DNA from: Pseudomonadales bacterium
Lineage (GTDB): Bacteria > Pseudomonadota > Gammaproteobacteria > Pseudomonadales > Azotimanducaceae
NCBI GenBank assembly: GCA_041395945.1
Contig: JAWKZN010000001.1
Location: 2,294,001 to 2,358,000 of the forward strand
Reading direction: 5' to 3'
DNA length: 64,000 nt
Shown: piece by piece, positions 26,172 through 34,074 of the stretch
Position numbering within the stretch: the stretch's first letter is position 1
How the letters are laid out: each line of letters begins with the position of its first letter
The notes under the pieces: generated by a model
Told to the model about the DNA's origin: nothing
Database searches by the model: none
The model's input: only the letters and a program-made list of their open reading frames with translations
Position numbers and translations under genes: made by a program

Positions 26172-26840
26172 ATGGAACTCTACGACGTCATGCGCACAAC
26201 CTTCGCTGCCCGGGACTTCACCGGCGCACCGGTCCCGGATGCAGACCTCTACCGGATCCTCGACAATGCCCGCTTCGCCCCCAGCGGCGGCAATCGCCAG
26301 GGCTGGCAGGTCATCGTGGTGCGCGATAAGAAAACCAAGGATGCCCTGCCCGCGCTGATCCGCCCCGCGATGCAGCGCTACTTTGCCCAGGCGGGTGCAG
26401 GTGAGGCACCCTGGAATACCATCAACCCTACTCGCCTCCTTCCTGCGCAGATCGAAGCGACTCCCGTGCCTGCGGAGTTTGTGCGCAAGCTCACCCACGC
26501 GCCTGTAGTGCTGTTCGTGTTCGTAGACCTGTCTGTGGTGGCGTCTTTCGACCAGAATCTCGATCGGGTCGGCGTGATCTCCGGCGCCTCCGTGTATCCC
26601 TTTGTCTGGAACATCCTGCTGGCAGCGCGCAACGAGGGCTATGGCGGGGTCCCCACGACTTTTATAGCACCCAAGGAATACGAGCTGCGGGATCTGCTGG
26701 GGGTGCCGGAACAGATGGCGTTTGCGGCGATGATCCCGCTGGGCAGGCCCGTGAAGCAGCTCACCCGGCTGCGCAGAATAGCGGTTGAAGACTTTGCAAG
26801 CTTTGAGCACTTCGACGGGGACAGGCTTACGGCCACGTGA
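26172..26840 (+). CDS. Nitroreductase family protein
   Basis: The 222-residue protein begins MELYDVMRTTFAARDFTG, with the FMN motif in RFAPSGGNRQGWQVIVVRD and a C-terminal FAAMIPLGRPVKQ strand. The middle is atypical: FVDLSVVASFDQNLDRVGVISGASVYPFVWNILLAARNEGYGG. It belongs to the same broad family as 19891-20547 but is not a duplicate. AGGAAC is the probable ribosome-binding site. It lies 58 bp after the FMN-binding gene and its stop is next to the long structured repeat. Confidence 0.9.
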   Translation: MELYDVMRTTFAARDFTGAPVPDADLYRILDNARFAPSGGNRQGWQVIVVRDKKTKDALPALIRPAMQRYFAQAGAGEAPWNTINPTRLLPAQIEATPVPAEFVRKLTHAPVVLFVFVDLSVVASFDQNLDRVGVISGASVYPFVWNILLAARNEGYGGVPTTFIAPKEYELRDLLGVPEQMAFAAMIPLGRPVKQLTRLRRIAVEDFASFEHFDGDRLTAT

Positions 26841-26880
26841 GAGGCCTGATTCCGTGCGCAGCCGGGCTGCTCAGCCAAGC

Positions 26881-27385
26881 ATCTCGGAAAGAGGTTGATC
26901 AGAGCGTGGTCGAGGATCTGCTACCCCAGGCCTCGCTCGGCAGCTCCGCTGTGCCCTCGCGTAGCTATTTGCCTCGCGGGAAGCCCGCGAGTCAAACAGC
27001 CGTACTCGGCCTCGCTACACGGCCTGGGGTAGCAGATCCTCGCCCACACTGGATACACCCTTCCGAGATTCCTGGCTGCGCGTCTGGTCGGCATCCGGAG
27101 ACGTCTTGCAGGTGCGCTCGCGCATATTTGAATCCTGCGTGATCACGGAATCGCGCATGGCCTGCCGGTGCTAGTTTGGTCTCAGCAACCTGTCCTGGAT
27201 CCATATCGCAGCCGGGGTGGAGAGGGGGTGGCAGCGGACCGTGTAGCGAGGCCGAGTGCGGGGGGTGCGAGTCGCGATACAAAAAATGACCCGCTTCGGG
27301 GCAACTCCGCCAATCGAGGGGAGCCAGGAGGGCCCGGGCGTAGGTCCGCTGCTACTCCCTCTGCAACCCAGCCTCGCTATCCGCT
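26881..27385 (+). repeat. Dispersed structured repeat, copy A
   Basis: This gene-free stretch is a longer copy of the element at 57229-57580. Shared colinear blocks are CGGAAAGAGGTTGATCAG (from 26885), AATCCTGCG (27131) with GAATCGCG (27149), GGGGTGGAG (from 27214), AGCGAGGCCGAGTGCG (27245-27260), and GAGGGCCCGGGCGTAGGTC (from 27328). The second half is an imperfect inverted repeat: about 27214-27240 pairs with about 27341-27369. A further 132-bp perfect-armed hairpin lies inside the first half. It sits between the convergent nitroreductase and yghU genes. No coding frame in it looks real. The rest of 26841-27478 outside this element shows nothing recognisable. Confidence 0.75.
26911..27042. 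repeat. Large hairpin inside copy A (reverse copy of the repeat core)
   Basis: Bases 26911-26932 and 27021-27042 are perfect 22-base reverse complements. Flanks extend the symmetry imperfectly to about 26881 and 27069. The interior, read on the minus strand, repeats the element core: AGCGAGGCCGAGT, then the hairpin CTCGCGGG-CTT-CCCGCGAG inside an outer stem at 26964-26971/26993-27000. On the minus strand that outer stem contains a G-U pair; on the plus strand it would be an A-C mismatch. Confidence 0.8.
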
Positions 27386-27478
27386 CCGAGGACGGGTCCC
27401 GCTGAACAGAACTACAGCGAGATCAATCACCCATGCCTTCAAGTGAGCCGCAACGGATGCGGACCGGACCGCCTATCT

Positions 27479-28321
27479 TCAGCGGATATCGCTTGCCTGG
27501 TGGCGCTCGGGCACCCGCTCCTCTTCAGGACCCCAGGTTCTGTTTACCCGGCTGCCACGCTTGACGGCGGGACGCGCCTCGATTTCTTTCGCCCAGCGGA
27601 CGACGTGGGTGTAGGACGCCACATCGAGAAATTCCTGAGCGCTGTAGATATTGCCGATCACCAGCGCACCGTACCAGGGGTAGTTCGCCATATCGGCTAT
27701 GGTGTAGTCGTCTCCGCAGAGAAATTTCCGCTCTGCGAGATTTCGGTTCAATACATCCAGCTGTCGCTTCACTTCCATCGCGTAGCGGTTGATCGGGTAT
27801 TCCCACTTCTCAGGGGCGTAGGCATAGAAGTGGCCGAAGCCACCACCCAGGTAAGGTGCGCTGCCCATCTGCCAGAACAGCCAGGACATGCATTCGGCGC
27901 GCTGGGCGGGCTCAGTCGGCAGGAAGGCGCCGAACTTCTCGGCCAGGTAAACGAGAATGGCGCCGGATTCAAAGACGCGGACCGGTGGGTTTTCGCTCAC
28001 ATCCAGCAGCGCCGGAATTTTCGAGTTCGGATTCACCGCCACGAAGCCACTGCCGAACTGATCGCCTTCACCGATGTTGATCAGCCAGGCGTCGTATTCG
28101 GCTTCCTGCTTACCCAGCGCCAGCAGCTCTTCGAGCAGCACGGTGACCTTCACACCGTTCGGGGTACCCAGTGAATACAGCTGCAGAGGCTGCTTGCCGC
28201 GGGGCAGTGCCTTGTCGCTGGTGGGACCCGCAATCGGCCGATTGATGTTGGCGAACCGGCCACCACTGGATTTGTCCCAGGTCCAGACTTTCGGTGGCAC
28301 GTAGGTCGCTTGATCGGTCAT
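27479..28321 (-). CDS. yghU: Glutathione S-transferase-type disulfide oxidoreductase YghU
   Basis: A 280-residue YghU-family protein (Nu-class GST) with GSH-dependent disulfide-bond reductase and peroxidase activity. It opens MTDQATYVPPKVWTWDKSSG, contains the marker ANINRPIAGPTSDKALPRGKQPLQLYSLGTPNGVKV, the GSH-binding SKIPALLD with VFESGAILVYLAEKFG, and FLCGDDYTIADMANYPW in the C-domain. The start at 28321 matches the family; the open frame continues to 28531 but adds only unrelated residues that overlap the aldo/keto reductase remnant. Confidence 0.95.
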   Translation of the reverse strand: MTDQATYVPPKVWTWDKSSGGRFANINRPIAGPTSDKALPRGKQPLQLYSLGTPNGVKVTVLLEELLALGKQEAEYDAWLINIGEGDQFGSGFVAVNPNSKIPALLDVSENPPVRVFESGAILVYLAEKFGAFLPTEPAQRAECMSWLFWQMGSAPYLGGGFGHFYAYAPEKWEYPINRYAMEVKRQLDVLNRNLAERKFLCGDDYTIADMANYPWYGALVIGNIYSAQEFLDVASYTHVVRWAKEIEARPAVKRGSRVNRTWGPEEERVPERHQASDIR

Positions 28322-28462
28322 TGCGGGTTTCCTTGCATGGATGGGTGCTGATTGAATCAGATTCCGGATTGTGGAGGGTGTGGGTGGCACCGGCTCAGTG
28401 TCCTGCATACCCAGGACCGCATCATTGCAAACCGGCCCCAAGGGTGCAAAGCCCGGCGTCAG

Positions 28463-29197
28463 GAGATGGTGCTGGCCACGAAGTTCGGCATTCAGATTCA
28501 TGAGGACGGCCGACGGAGTATCAACGGCCATCCGGATCAGGTAGCCGCCCGCTGCGACGAAAGCCTCTCACGTCTGCAGACACAGGTAATCGACCTCTAC
28601 TACCTGCATCGCCTGGATCCCGACGTACCGATCGAAGACACCGTGGGTGCGATGGCCAGACTGGTGCAGGCCGGCAAGGTCCGTTACCTGGGACTTTCGG
28701 AGGTCTCCGCGGCAACCCTGCGACGCGCCCACGCGGTGCATCCCATAACCGCCGTACAGTCTGAATATTCTCTATGGACGCGGGACCCGGAGTCACACGT
28801 GCTGCCCGCCTGCCGGGAACTCGGCGTAGGCTTTGTACCTTTCAGCCCTCTGGGCCGTGCGATTCTGACCGGCACCATCACGGACGCCGACGCGATTTCC
28901 GAAAAGGGTGACATGCGCGCCACCATGCCGCGCTTCCAGGGCGACAATCTCACCCGGAATCTGCAAACCGTCGAAGCCTTCAACCGGCTCGCCACTGCCA
29001 GAGGATGCACGCCCGGCCAGCTCGCGCTTGCCTGGCTGCTCGCCCAGGGCGACGGTATCGCACCCATTCCCGGCAGCAAGCGGGTGAAGTATCTGGAGGA
29101 GAACGCTACGCGGCTGCAGGCATGCAGTCGCTCGACAGAGACTAGCAGCCTCAGGAAATCGATCGACCACCATCCACATCGAGACAGACCCCGGTGA
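28463..29197 (+). pseudogene. Aldo/keto reductase remnant, truncated at both ends
   Basis: Homology begins abruptly at EMVLATKFGIQI (28463) and runs through LYYLHRLDPDVPIEDTVGAMARLVQAGKVRYLGLSEVSAATLRRAH, SEYSLWTRDPE and IAPIPGSKRVKYLEENATRL. The first 60-70 residues of an aldo/keto reductase, with the catalytic Tyr and Asp, are absent, and upstream bases show no trace of them. After ATRLQA the normal C-terminus is replaced by unrelated sequence to the stop at 29197, which overlaps the end of the convergent SDR gene. No start codon with a ribosome-binding site precedes it. The catalytic Lys region lies in the missing or early part, so the fragment should be inactive. Confidence 0.75.
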
Positions 29198-29897
29198 GAA
29201 AGGCCGCCTCATCCGAGGCCAGATAGTAGATGGCGTTCGCCACATCCTCCGGTGTCGCGCGCCGCCCCATGGGGATCCCGGCAATCACCGACGCATTGAG
29301 TTCAGGACTCAGTTCAGGGGTGCCCATCGCCTGCAGGTCGAAATTGGTTGGTGCCGAGACCGGGCACACCGCGTTTACCCGGATCTTTGGCGCAAGCTCG
29401 ATTGCCAGGCCCTTGGTGAGGGTGATTACCGCTCCTTTGGAGGCGTTGTAAGGGGTGAGTCCGTGGCGCGGTCGCTTGCCGCCGATCGAGGCGGTGCTGA
29501 CGATGCTGCTGCCCGGCGGCATGTGTGGCACACAGTACTTGGCCGCAAGGAAGATGCTGCGCACATTGACCGCAAACATCCGGTCGAAATCGGCGGTCTC
29601 CATTTTGATCATGGATTTTGCACGATGGGGTACCCCGGCGTTCGCACAGACCACGTCGATCCGGCCGAAGGCCTCCACTGCTGCTGCCGCCATGGCTCTG
29701 TTGCCGGCTTCGTCTGCCACATCGATTTCGAAGGCGATCGCCGAGGGCAATCGCGCGGCGACTTCCCGCGCGCCCTGCAGGTTCAGATCGGCGGCAACAA
29801 CGGATGCCCCTTCCCGGGCAAAGCGTTCGGCAATGGCCGTCCCGAATCCGGAGGCTGCGCCGGTCACGATCACACATCTGCCTGCGAATGCCTGCAT
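29151..29897 (-). CDS. Short-chain dehydrogenase/reductase
   Basis: A 248-residue classical SDR: cofactor motif VTGAASGFGTAIAERF, Asp after strand 2 in VVAADLNLQGA (NAD preference likely), VCANAGVPHR (NAG motif), catalytic Ser in VSTASIGGKRP, and the YNASKGA catalytic Tyr/Lys. The C-terminal DVANAIYYLASDEAAFLTGVCLDVDGG is standard. The substrate alcohol or ketone is not predictable; FabG-like or secondary-alcohol dehydrogenases are closest in form. The gene stands alone on its strand, and its 3' end overlaps the truncated aldo/keto reductase frame. Confidence 0.93.
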   Translation of the reverse strand: MQAFAGRCVIVTGAASGFGTAIAERFAREGASVVAADLNLQGAREVAARLPSAIAFEIDVADEAGNRAMAAAAVEAFGRIDVVCANAGVPHRAKSMIKMETADFDRMFAVNVRSIFLAAKYCVPHMPPGSSIVSTASIGGKRPRHGLTPYNASKGAVITLTKGLAIELAPKIRVNAVCPVSAPTNFDLQAMGTPELSPELNASVIAGIPMGRRATPEDVANAIYYLASDEAAFLTGVCLDVDGGRSIS

Positions 29898-30019
29898 ATT
29901 CCTGTCCCCTCGTCTTGACGTCCCGGCCTGCGCGCCATCCTACAGAATCTTCCACAAATGAACCTTTTCCGCTGACACCGCCACCCATCCGATGAAAGCG
30001 CAACGCATCGGATGGCAAC

Positions 30020-30493
30020 ATGACAAGTACCTGGAATATCTATCAGGAACGCCTGCTCCCAGCCAGCGACTCTGGCCGCCTGACTCCTGGCGCTCATCTG
30101 ATCACTCCCCGACGCCGCTATGTCCACCACGGTATCTATGCCGGCAGCGGCCGGGTGGTGCATTACGCCGGCCTCTGCCACTCCCTGCGTCCTCTGCCCG
30201 TGGAGGAGGTCTCCCTGGAAGTTTTCACCTGCGGTCAGGCTCTGGCGCAGTTACCCGGGCAGGCGGCCCGCTTCCAGCCTCAGGAGGTCGTGAACAGGGC
30301 GCGCTCCCGGGTTGGTGAAAATGCCTACGACCTGCTCAACAACAACTGTGAACACTTCTGCCACTGGTGTATCACCGGCCAGCCGAGAAGCGAGCAGGTG
30401 GAGTGGCTGCTCGAGCTGTCGCCCGTGCTGCTGCGCCGGCTGCTGGGCAGAGTCCGCAGAGAGTCTCCCGACCACGCTGCCCGGGCCGCGTGA
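30020..30493 (+). CDS. LRAT-domain (NlpC/P60-fold) protein
   Basis: The 157-residue protein has the two signatures of the lecithin:retinol acyltransferase-like family: a His motif in YVHHGIYAGSGRVVHYAG and the catalytic Cys in NNNCEHFCHWCITG. In eukaryotes these proteins transfer acyl chains or cleave phospholipids through a thioester. The order His-then-Cys (circularly permuted papain fold) is clear. There is no signal peptide or membrane helix; the C-terminal tail is basic (LLRRLLGRVRRES). In bacteria such proteins are sparse and their role is unknown. It ends 129 bp upstream of the ArsC-like selenoprotein. Confidence 0.85.
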   Translation: MTSTWNIYQERLLPASDSGRLTPGAHLITPRRRYVHHGIYAGSGRVVHYAGLCHSLRPLPVEEVSLEVFTCGQALAQLPGQAARFQPQEVVNRARSRVGENAYDLLNNNCEHFCHWCITGQPRSEQVEWLLELSPVLLRRLLGRVRRESPDHAARAA

Positions 30494-30562
30494 GACCCGG
30501 TTCGCTGCTGAGTGAGCGCGCAGGCCAGGCTGCAATGGGTCTGCTCCAGCAGCTATCCCGGG

Positions 30563-30591
30563 TTGAGACGATGCCACACCCACCCTAGAAT
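30563..30591 (+). promoter_or_regulatory. Sigma-70-like promoter of the ArsC-like selenoprotein
   Basis: TTGAGA (30563-30568) and TAGAAT (30586-30591) with a 17-base spacer. Transcription would start near 30598, leaving a short leader with AGGAG at 30610-30614 before the GTG at 30623. Confidence 0.75.
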
Positions 30592-30622
30592 GCCCGTTCA
30601 CTGTCTTCCAGGAGCACCCATC

Positions 30623-30964
30623 GTGGCCAAGAGCGTCGACTGGTATTACTTCCGCGGCGGCTGAACCAGCTGCACTCGAGCATCCAAGTTTTTGGAGGCA
30701 AGCAAGATCAAAATCAAGGAAACGGTTCCCGCCAGCAGGAAGCTGCAGCTGGATGATGCCAGGACCCTGCTGGGCAGTGCATCGAAGCTCATCGTGGCAA
30801 AGGGAAAAAAGGTCGATGAATTCAAGCTCAGTGCCACCTCTGTGGATGACGCTGCAGCCGCCATGCTCGGACCCACGGGCAACCTGCGGGCGCCCACACT
30901 GCGGGTTGGCAAGACGCTGCTGGTGGGCTACAACGAAGACGTCTATCAGAAGCTGTTCGGCTGA
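30623..30964 (+). CDS. ArsC-family small selenoprotein with U-x-x-C motif (Sec14)
   Basis: GTG at 30623, eight bases after AGGAG, opens AKSVDWYYFRGG-U-TSCTRASKFLEAS and continues in one frame to 30964 (113 residues). The only interruption is TGA at 30662-30664, codon 14. The strand DWYYFRGG followed by U-T-S-C and a helix is the classic thioredoxin-fold redox motif of the ArsC/Spx group, and Sec is expected in the first position of CxxC. The rest (APTLRVGKTLLVGYNEDVYQKLFG) has the cis-Pro strand of ArsC-like proteins. Starting downstream at TTG 30692 would delete strand 1 and the active site. It fits the family annotated elsewhere as ArsC-type (seleno)protein; the substrate is unknown. Confidence 0.9.
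30662..30699 (+). promoter_or_regulatory. SECIS-like hairpin with UGA codon of the ArsC-like gene
   Basis: After TGA (30662-30664), TCCAA (30683-30687) pairs with TTGGA (30692-30696) around a GTTT loop, and GC (30680-30681) pairs with GC (30698-30699) across one A-G mismatch. The loop begins 23 bases after the TGA and starts with G. Confidence 0.65.
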
Positions 30965-30991
30965 GTGAGCGGCCGCGATTGTAAGGCGCTG

Positions 30992-32725
30992 TTACCAGCC
31001 ACCCCCGCCTCCACCACCGCCGCCGCCGCCGGAAGATCCCCCACCACCGCCGCCGGACGATGAACCCGGTGGGGTGGATGCTGACGAGATCGCGCTGGAG
31101 AAACTGGAGCCCACGTCCCGGGTGAAGCTGCTCAGCCGATGAGAATCGAAACTGCCGTGGTACCACAGCGGCCGGTATGCCTGACCCTGCTCCCGGGCGA
31201 GTTGCGCAAATACTCTGGCGAACTGCTCTGCCCAGGCCTGCTCCACACCCAAAGCAATCGCGAAGGGCAGATAGCGTTCGAAGAGCGCCGGTGTCAGATC
31301 CGGCGGATGACGCAGGTTCAGATCATCCTTCTCAGCGACCTCCAGATAGAGTTTGAATCCCTCGAGCTTGTCCATGAGCAGACGACCACGCGGAGTCGGT
31401 GCTCGCATCAGCCAGAAAAACACGCCGTGCAGTATGGCGGTGAGCAGGAAGGCCACTGCCGCCAGCGGAGTAAAGTCACCCAGCACACCAACCATCACAG
31501 CGATACCGATGGATAACAGCAGCGTCGGCAGCACCTTCATCGTGTTGAGTTTGAAATACCGGTTCAGATAGTCCCGCTTGAGCGCTCTTTCGTGGGCGGA
31601 TTTCGCCGCACCTATGGTGCGGTGATTTTTGTCGTCGAGTTCGAGCAGTGAGCCACTGGCGAACAGCCTGTCGTACAGCACCGCTTCCCCCGGCGCCAGC
31701 GGCTCAGATGACGCGTTCGCCCTCGACTCGTGCTCCCGTTTGAGCTGGAAATCACCTCCGCTTTTGATGATGGTGACATAACCTTTCACCGCCAGATTGA
31801 TCACCGCCGCGCTCAACGCTTTGCTGTCGTAGCCCATCTTCGAGATGTAGCGCGCGGAAGCGGGTGAATAGCCTTCCGGCGGTTCATAGTGCGCGAAGAT
31901 CACCCCGGGTTCCGGATCGCGACCATAGTGGCGCCACTCACGAAGCAGGTAGACGGCGGACATCACCAGTGTAATGAGGGCGAGCAGCAGACCGAGGTTG
32001 TCTTTGAGGAGATAGCCCAGCCGATCGAGCAGGTCGGGCTCGGCGACGATACCCTTCGGCCAGCCCACCACCAGGGTCAGACCCTCGCCTCCACTCAGAC
32101 CCCGCGTCGTCCGGATGACCGCCTCGCCATTTTCGCGGGCAGTGACGTAGTCGCGACCCTGGCTGCCGAACGGACCCGTATAGCCTTCGATGGTCAGCTC
32201 ATCTGCAGGCAGAGTCACAGGCAGGCGCACGGCCGCACTCACCGTATCGATGGGGAAACCCCAGCCATTGCCCGTCACGTTCCAGTAGAGTTCGTCATGA
32301 TCCTCGAAAAAGCCGAGCTGACGGTCTGTGTGATAGCGGATGCGGTAGCTGTAGTTGCCGGGGCTGAGCAGGTGGTTCGCATCGCCGACATAGACGCGCA
32401 CGCCATTGCTGCGGGACTCGCTGTGCCAGGGTTCCGGTTGCCCGTCGCGCTGCACCGAGAGCACCTGAAAATCCACCTCGTAGTGATTGCCGTAAGCATC
32501 CCGGTAGCTGGTCGGGAAGTCGCGATAAATGCCCCGCCGGATCTGCTCACCTTCCGCGCGTACCCGAATGTGTTCGTCCACCACCATGGTGCCGTCCGCA
32601 GCCACGGTGATCTCACTGTGGTAGTCGAGTATGCGCTCAGCGGCGATGGCTCCAGCACCACCCGAACAGAGACCGGCCAGGCAGGCAAGGATCGCGATCG
32701 GACGTCTGAAGTAGCGGGTCGTCAT
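30992..32725 (-). CDS. DUF2207 membrane protein with glycine-rich tail
   Basis: The 577-residue protein has a signal peptide (IAILACLAGLCSGGAGAIA), an extracytoplasmic DUF2207 beta domain (RILDYHSEITVAADGTMVVDEHIRVRAEGEQIRRGIYRDFP), a membrane helix near LLLALITLVMSAVYLL, a cytoplasmic middle domain (SPASARYISKMGYDSKALSAAVINL), two more membrane segments near VLPTLLLSIGIAVMVGVLG, and a C-terminal Ser/Gly tract ending in a long Gly run. The start at 32725 follows from the signal peptide; the frame opens 26 codons earlier. DUF2207 proteins are regularly next to lemA, as here. The role is probably envelope-related but not established. Confidence 0.9.
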   Translation of the reverse strand: MTTRYFRRPIAILACLAGLCSGGAGAIAAERILDYHSEITVAADGTMVVDEHIRVRAEGEQIRRGIYRDFPTSYRDAYGNHYEVDFQVLSVQRDGQPEPWHSESRSNGVRVYVGDANHLLSPGNYSYRIRYHTDRQLGFFEDHDELYWNVTGNGWGFPIDTVSAAVRLPVTLPADELTIEGYTGPFGSQGRDYVTARENGEAVIRTTRGLSGGEGLTLVVGWPKGIVAEPDLLDRLGYLLKDNLGLLLALITLVMSAVYLLREWRHYGRDPEPGVIFAHYEPPEGYSPASARYISKMGYDSKALSAAVINLAVKGYVTIIKSGGDFQLKREHESRANASSEPLAPGEAVLYDRLFASGSLLELDDKNHRTIGAAKSAHERALKRDYLNRYFKLNTMKVLPTLLLSIGIAVMVGVLGDFTPLAAVAFLLTAILHGVFFWLMRAPTPRGRLLMDKLEGFKLYLEVAEKDDLNLRHPPDLTPALFERYLPFAIALGVEQAWAEQFARVFAQLAREQGQAYRPLWYHGSFDSHRLSSFTRDVGSSFSSAISSASTPPGSSSGGGGGGSSGGGGGGGGGGGW

Positions 32726-32833
32726 GGCAGTTCCTCCAGTTCTCCCGGGATTCGAAATGCTCCAATGCACCCCGACTGCGCGGTGGTTACGTGCGGCTTT
32801 CACCCCAGGGAACCTCTGATTAAGTATCGAGCC

Positions 32834-33397
32834 TCAGAGCTTCCCCAGTTTCACGATGGGCGCATTCTGCGCTGCCGCATCTGCTTCAAAAAATTCCGCG
32901 GGCTGGAAGTTCAGACTTCGAGCGACGATCAGGTGCGGAAATGAATCGATGCGGGTGTTGAGAATCCGTACTGATCCGTTGTAGAAGCGCCTCGCGTACT
33001 GCAGATAGTCCTCTGTCTCGGTCAGACTCGCCTGCAGTTGGCGGAAATTCTGATCGGCTTTCAGGTCCGGATAGTCTTCCGCGAGAGCGATCAGCCGGTG
33101 CAGACCTTCCGCCAGATGGTCTTCCAGTGCAGCTTTCTCCGGCAGACGCTCAGCCGCCTCGCTGCGCGCCCGCAGTTCTGTTACTGCGGTAAGCGTGGCT
33201 TTCTCATAGTCGGCGTAGGCCCTGACCGCGTTGACGAGCTGGGGAATGAGATCGTGACGACGCACCAGCTGCACATCGATATCGCTCCAGGCATTGCGCA
33301 CCTGGTTGCGATCCTTCACCAGCCGGTTGTAGATCCAGATCCCTGCACCGGCGACCAGCCCCACCCCGATAAGCAGCAACATCCCGGAATCACCCAT
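32834..33397 (-). CDS. LemA family protein
   Basis: The 187-residue protein has one N-terminal membrane helix (MLLLIGVGLVAGAGIWIYNRLV) and the LemA helical bundle with its hallmark RNQVRNAWSDIDVQLVRRHDLIPQLVNAVRAYADYEKATLTAV, then PDLKADQNFRQLQASLTETEDYLQYARRFYNGSVRILNTRI. The start at 33397 follows GGGAGAG; the earlier start at 33445 lies in the overlap with the methyltransferase gene. LemA with DUF2207 downstream (109 bp) is a recurrent pair. Confidence 0.95.
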   Translation of the reverse strand: MGDSGMLLLIGVGLVAGAGIWIYNRLVKDRNQVRNAWSDIDVQLVRRHDLIPQLVNAVRAYADYEKATLTAVTELRARSEAAERLPEKAALEDHLAEGLHRLIALAEDYPDLKADQNFRQLQASLTETEDYLQYARRFYNGSVRILNTRIDSFPHLIVARSLNFQPAEFFEADAAAQNAPIVKLGKL

Positions 33398-33431
33398 CAG
33401 ACTTCTCTCCCTGTCGGCCTCTGTCCACTGC

Positions 33432-34037
33432 TCAGGCCGGTTCATCCAGCACGAAAACGAGTGAAAAATTGTTCGCCGGCATATTCACGATAGCCTGATT
33501 GCGGAAACCACAGCCGGCTGCCACCGACACCACGCTTTCAAGATCCCGGATTCCCCAGGCCGGATTGCGTGCCCGCAGGGATTCATCGAAGGCGGTATTG
33601 CCCGGCGAGGTGTGGGCACCGGAACGCTTGAAGGGGCCATAGATGTGCAGCACACCGCCTGGCGGCATGCAGTGGGCGGCCCCTTCGCAAAGAGCGGCCA
33701 GTGTCTCGGGTGGAGAGATATGCAGCAGATTCGCCACGATCACCGCATCGACGAATATCCCCGGCCAGATGGCGAGCACATCGATGTCTGCGGGAGGCTC
33801 CACATTGGGAAGACCCGCCCTGGTGATCCGCGCCGCAATTGAGGCCCGGCTCTTCGGGTCCGGATCCGAGGGCAGCCAGTGCAGTTGCGGCAGGGACTGG
33901 GCGAAGAATTCGATGTGCGCACCGGTGCCGCTGGCGATTTCCAGTACCCTGCCGGTAGCTGGCAGGGCGCCGCGCAGCACCTCGAGAATCGGGACTTTAT
34001 TGCGCTCCGCGTACTCGGATTCGAGGATCTCACTCAC
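33432..34037 (-). CDS. DUF938 family SAM-dependent methyltransferase-like protein
   Basis: The 201-residue protein shows motif I as VLEIASGTGAHIEFFAQSLP, the acidic strand WLPSDPDPKSRASIAARI, a motif IV-like VIVANLLHISP, and late GGVLHIYGPFKRSGAHTSPGNTAFDESLRARNPAWGIRDLE, which is characteristic of DUF938. The substrate is not known. Its stop is 34 bp upstream of the LemA start; upstream on the same strand is the amidohydrolase at 34075. Confidence 0.9.
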   Translation of the reverse strand: MSEILESEYAERNKVPILEVLRGALPATGRVLEIASGTGAHIEFFAQSLPQLHWLPSDPDPKSRASIAARITRAGLPNVEPPADIDVLAIWPGIFVDAVIVANLLHISPPETLAALCEGAAHCMPPGGVLHIYGPFKRSGAHTSPGNTAFDESLRARNPAWGIRDLESVVSVAAGCGFRNQAIVNMPANNFSLVFVLDEPA

Positions 34038-34074
34038 AGCAAATCCCGGTCACCTGTGATCACGATGAAGTCTG

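Noticed and set aside
30992..31080. Tandem CCGCC/CCACC repeats
   Set aside because: They are the Gly-codon run of the DUF2207 protein tail rather than a separate repeat or CRISPR.
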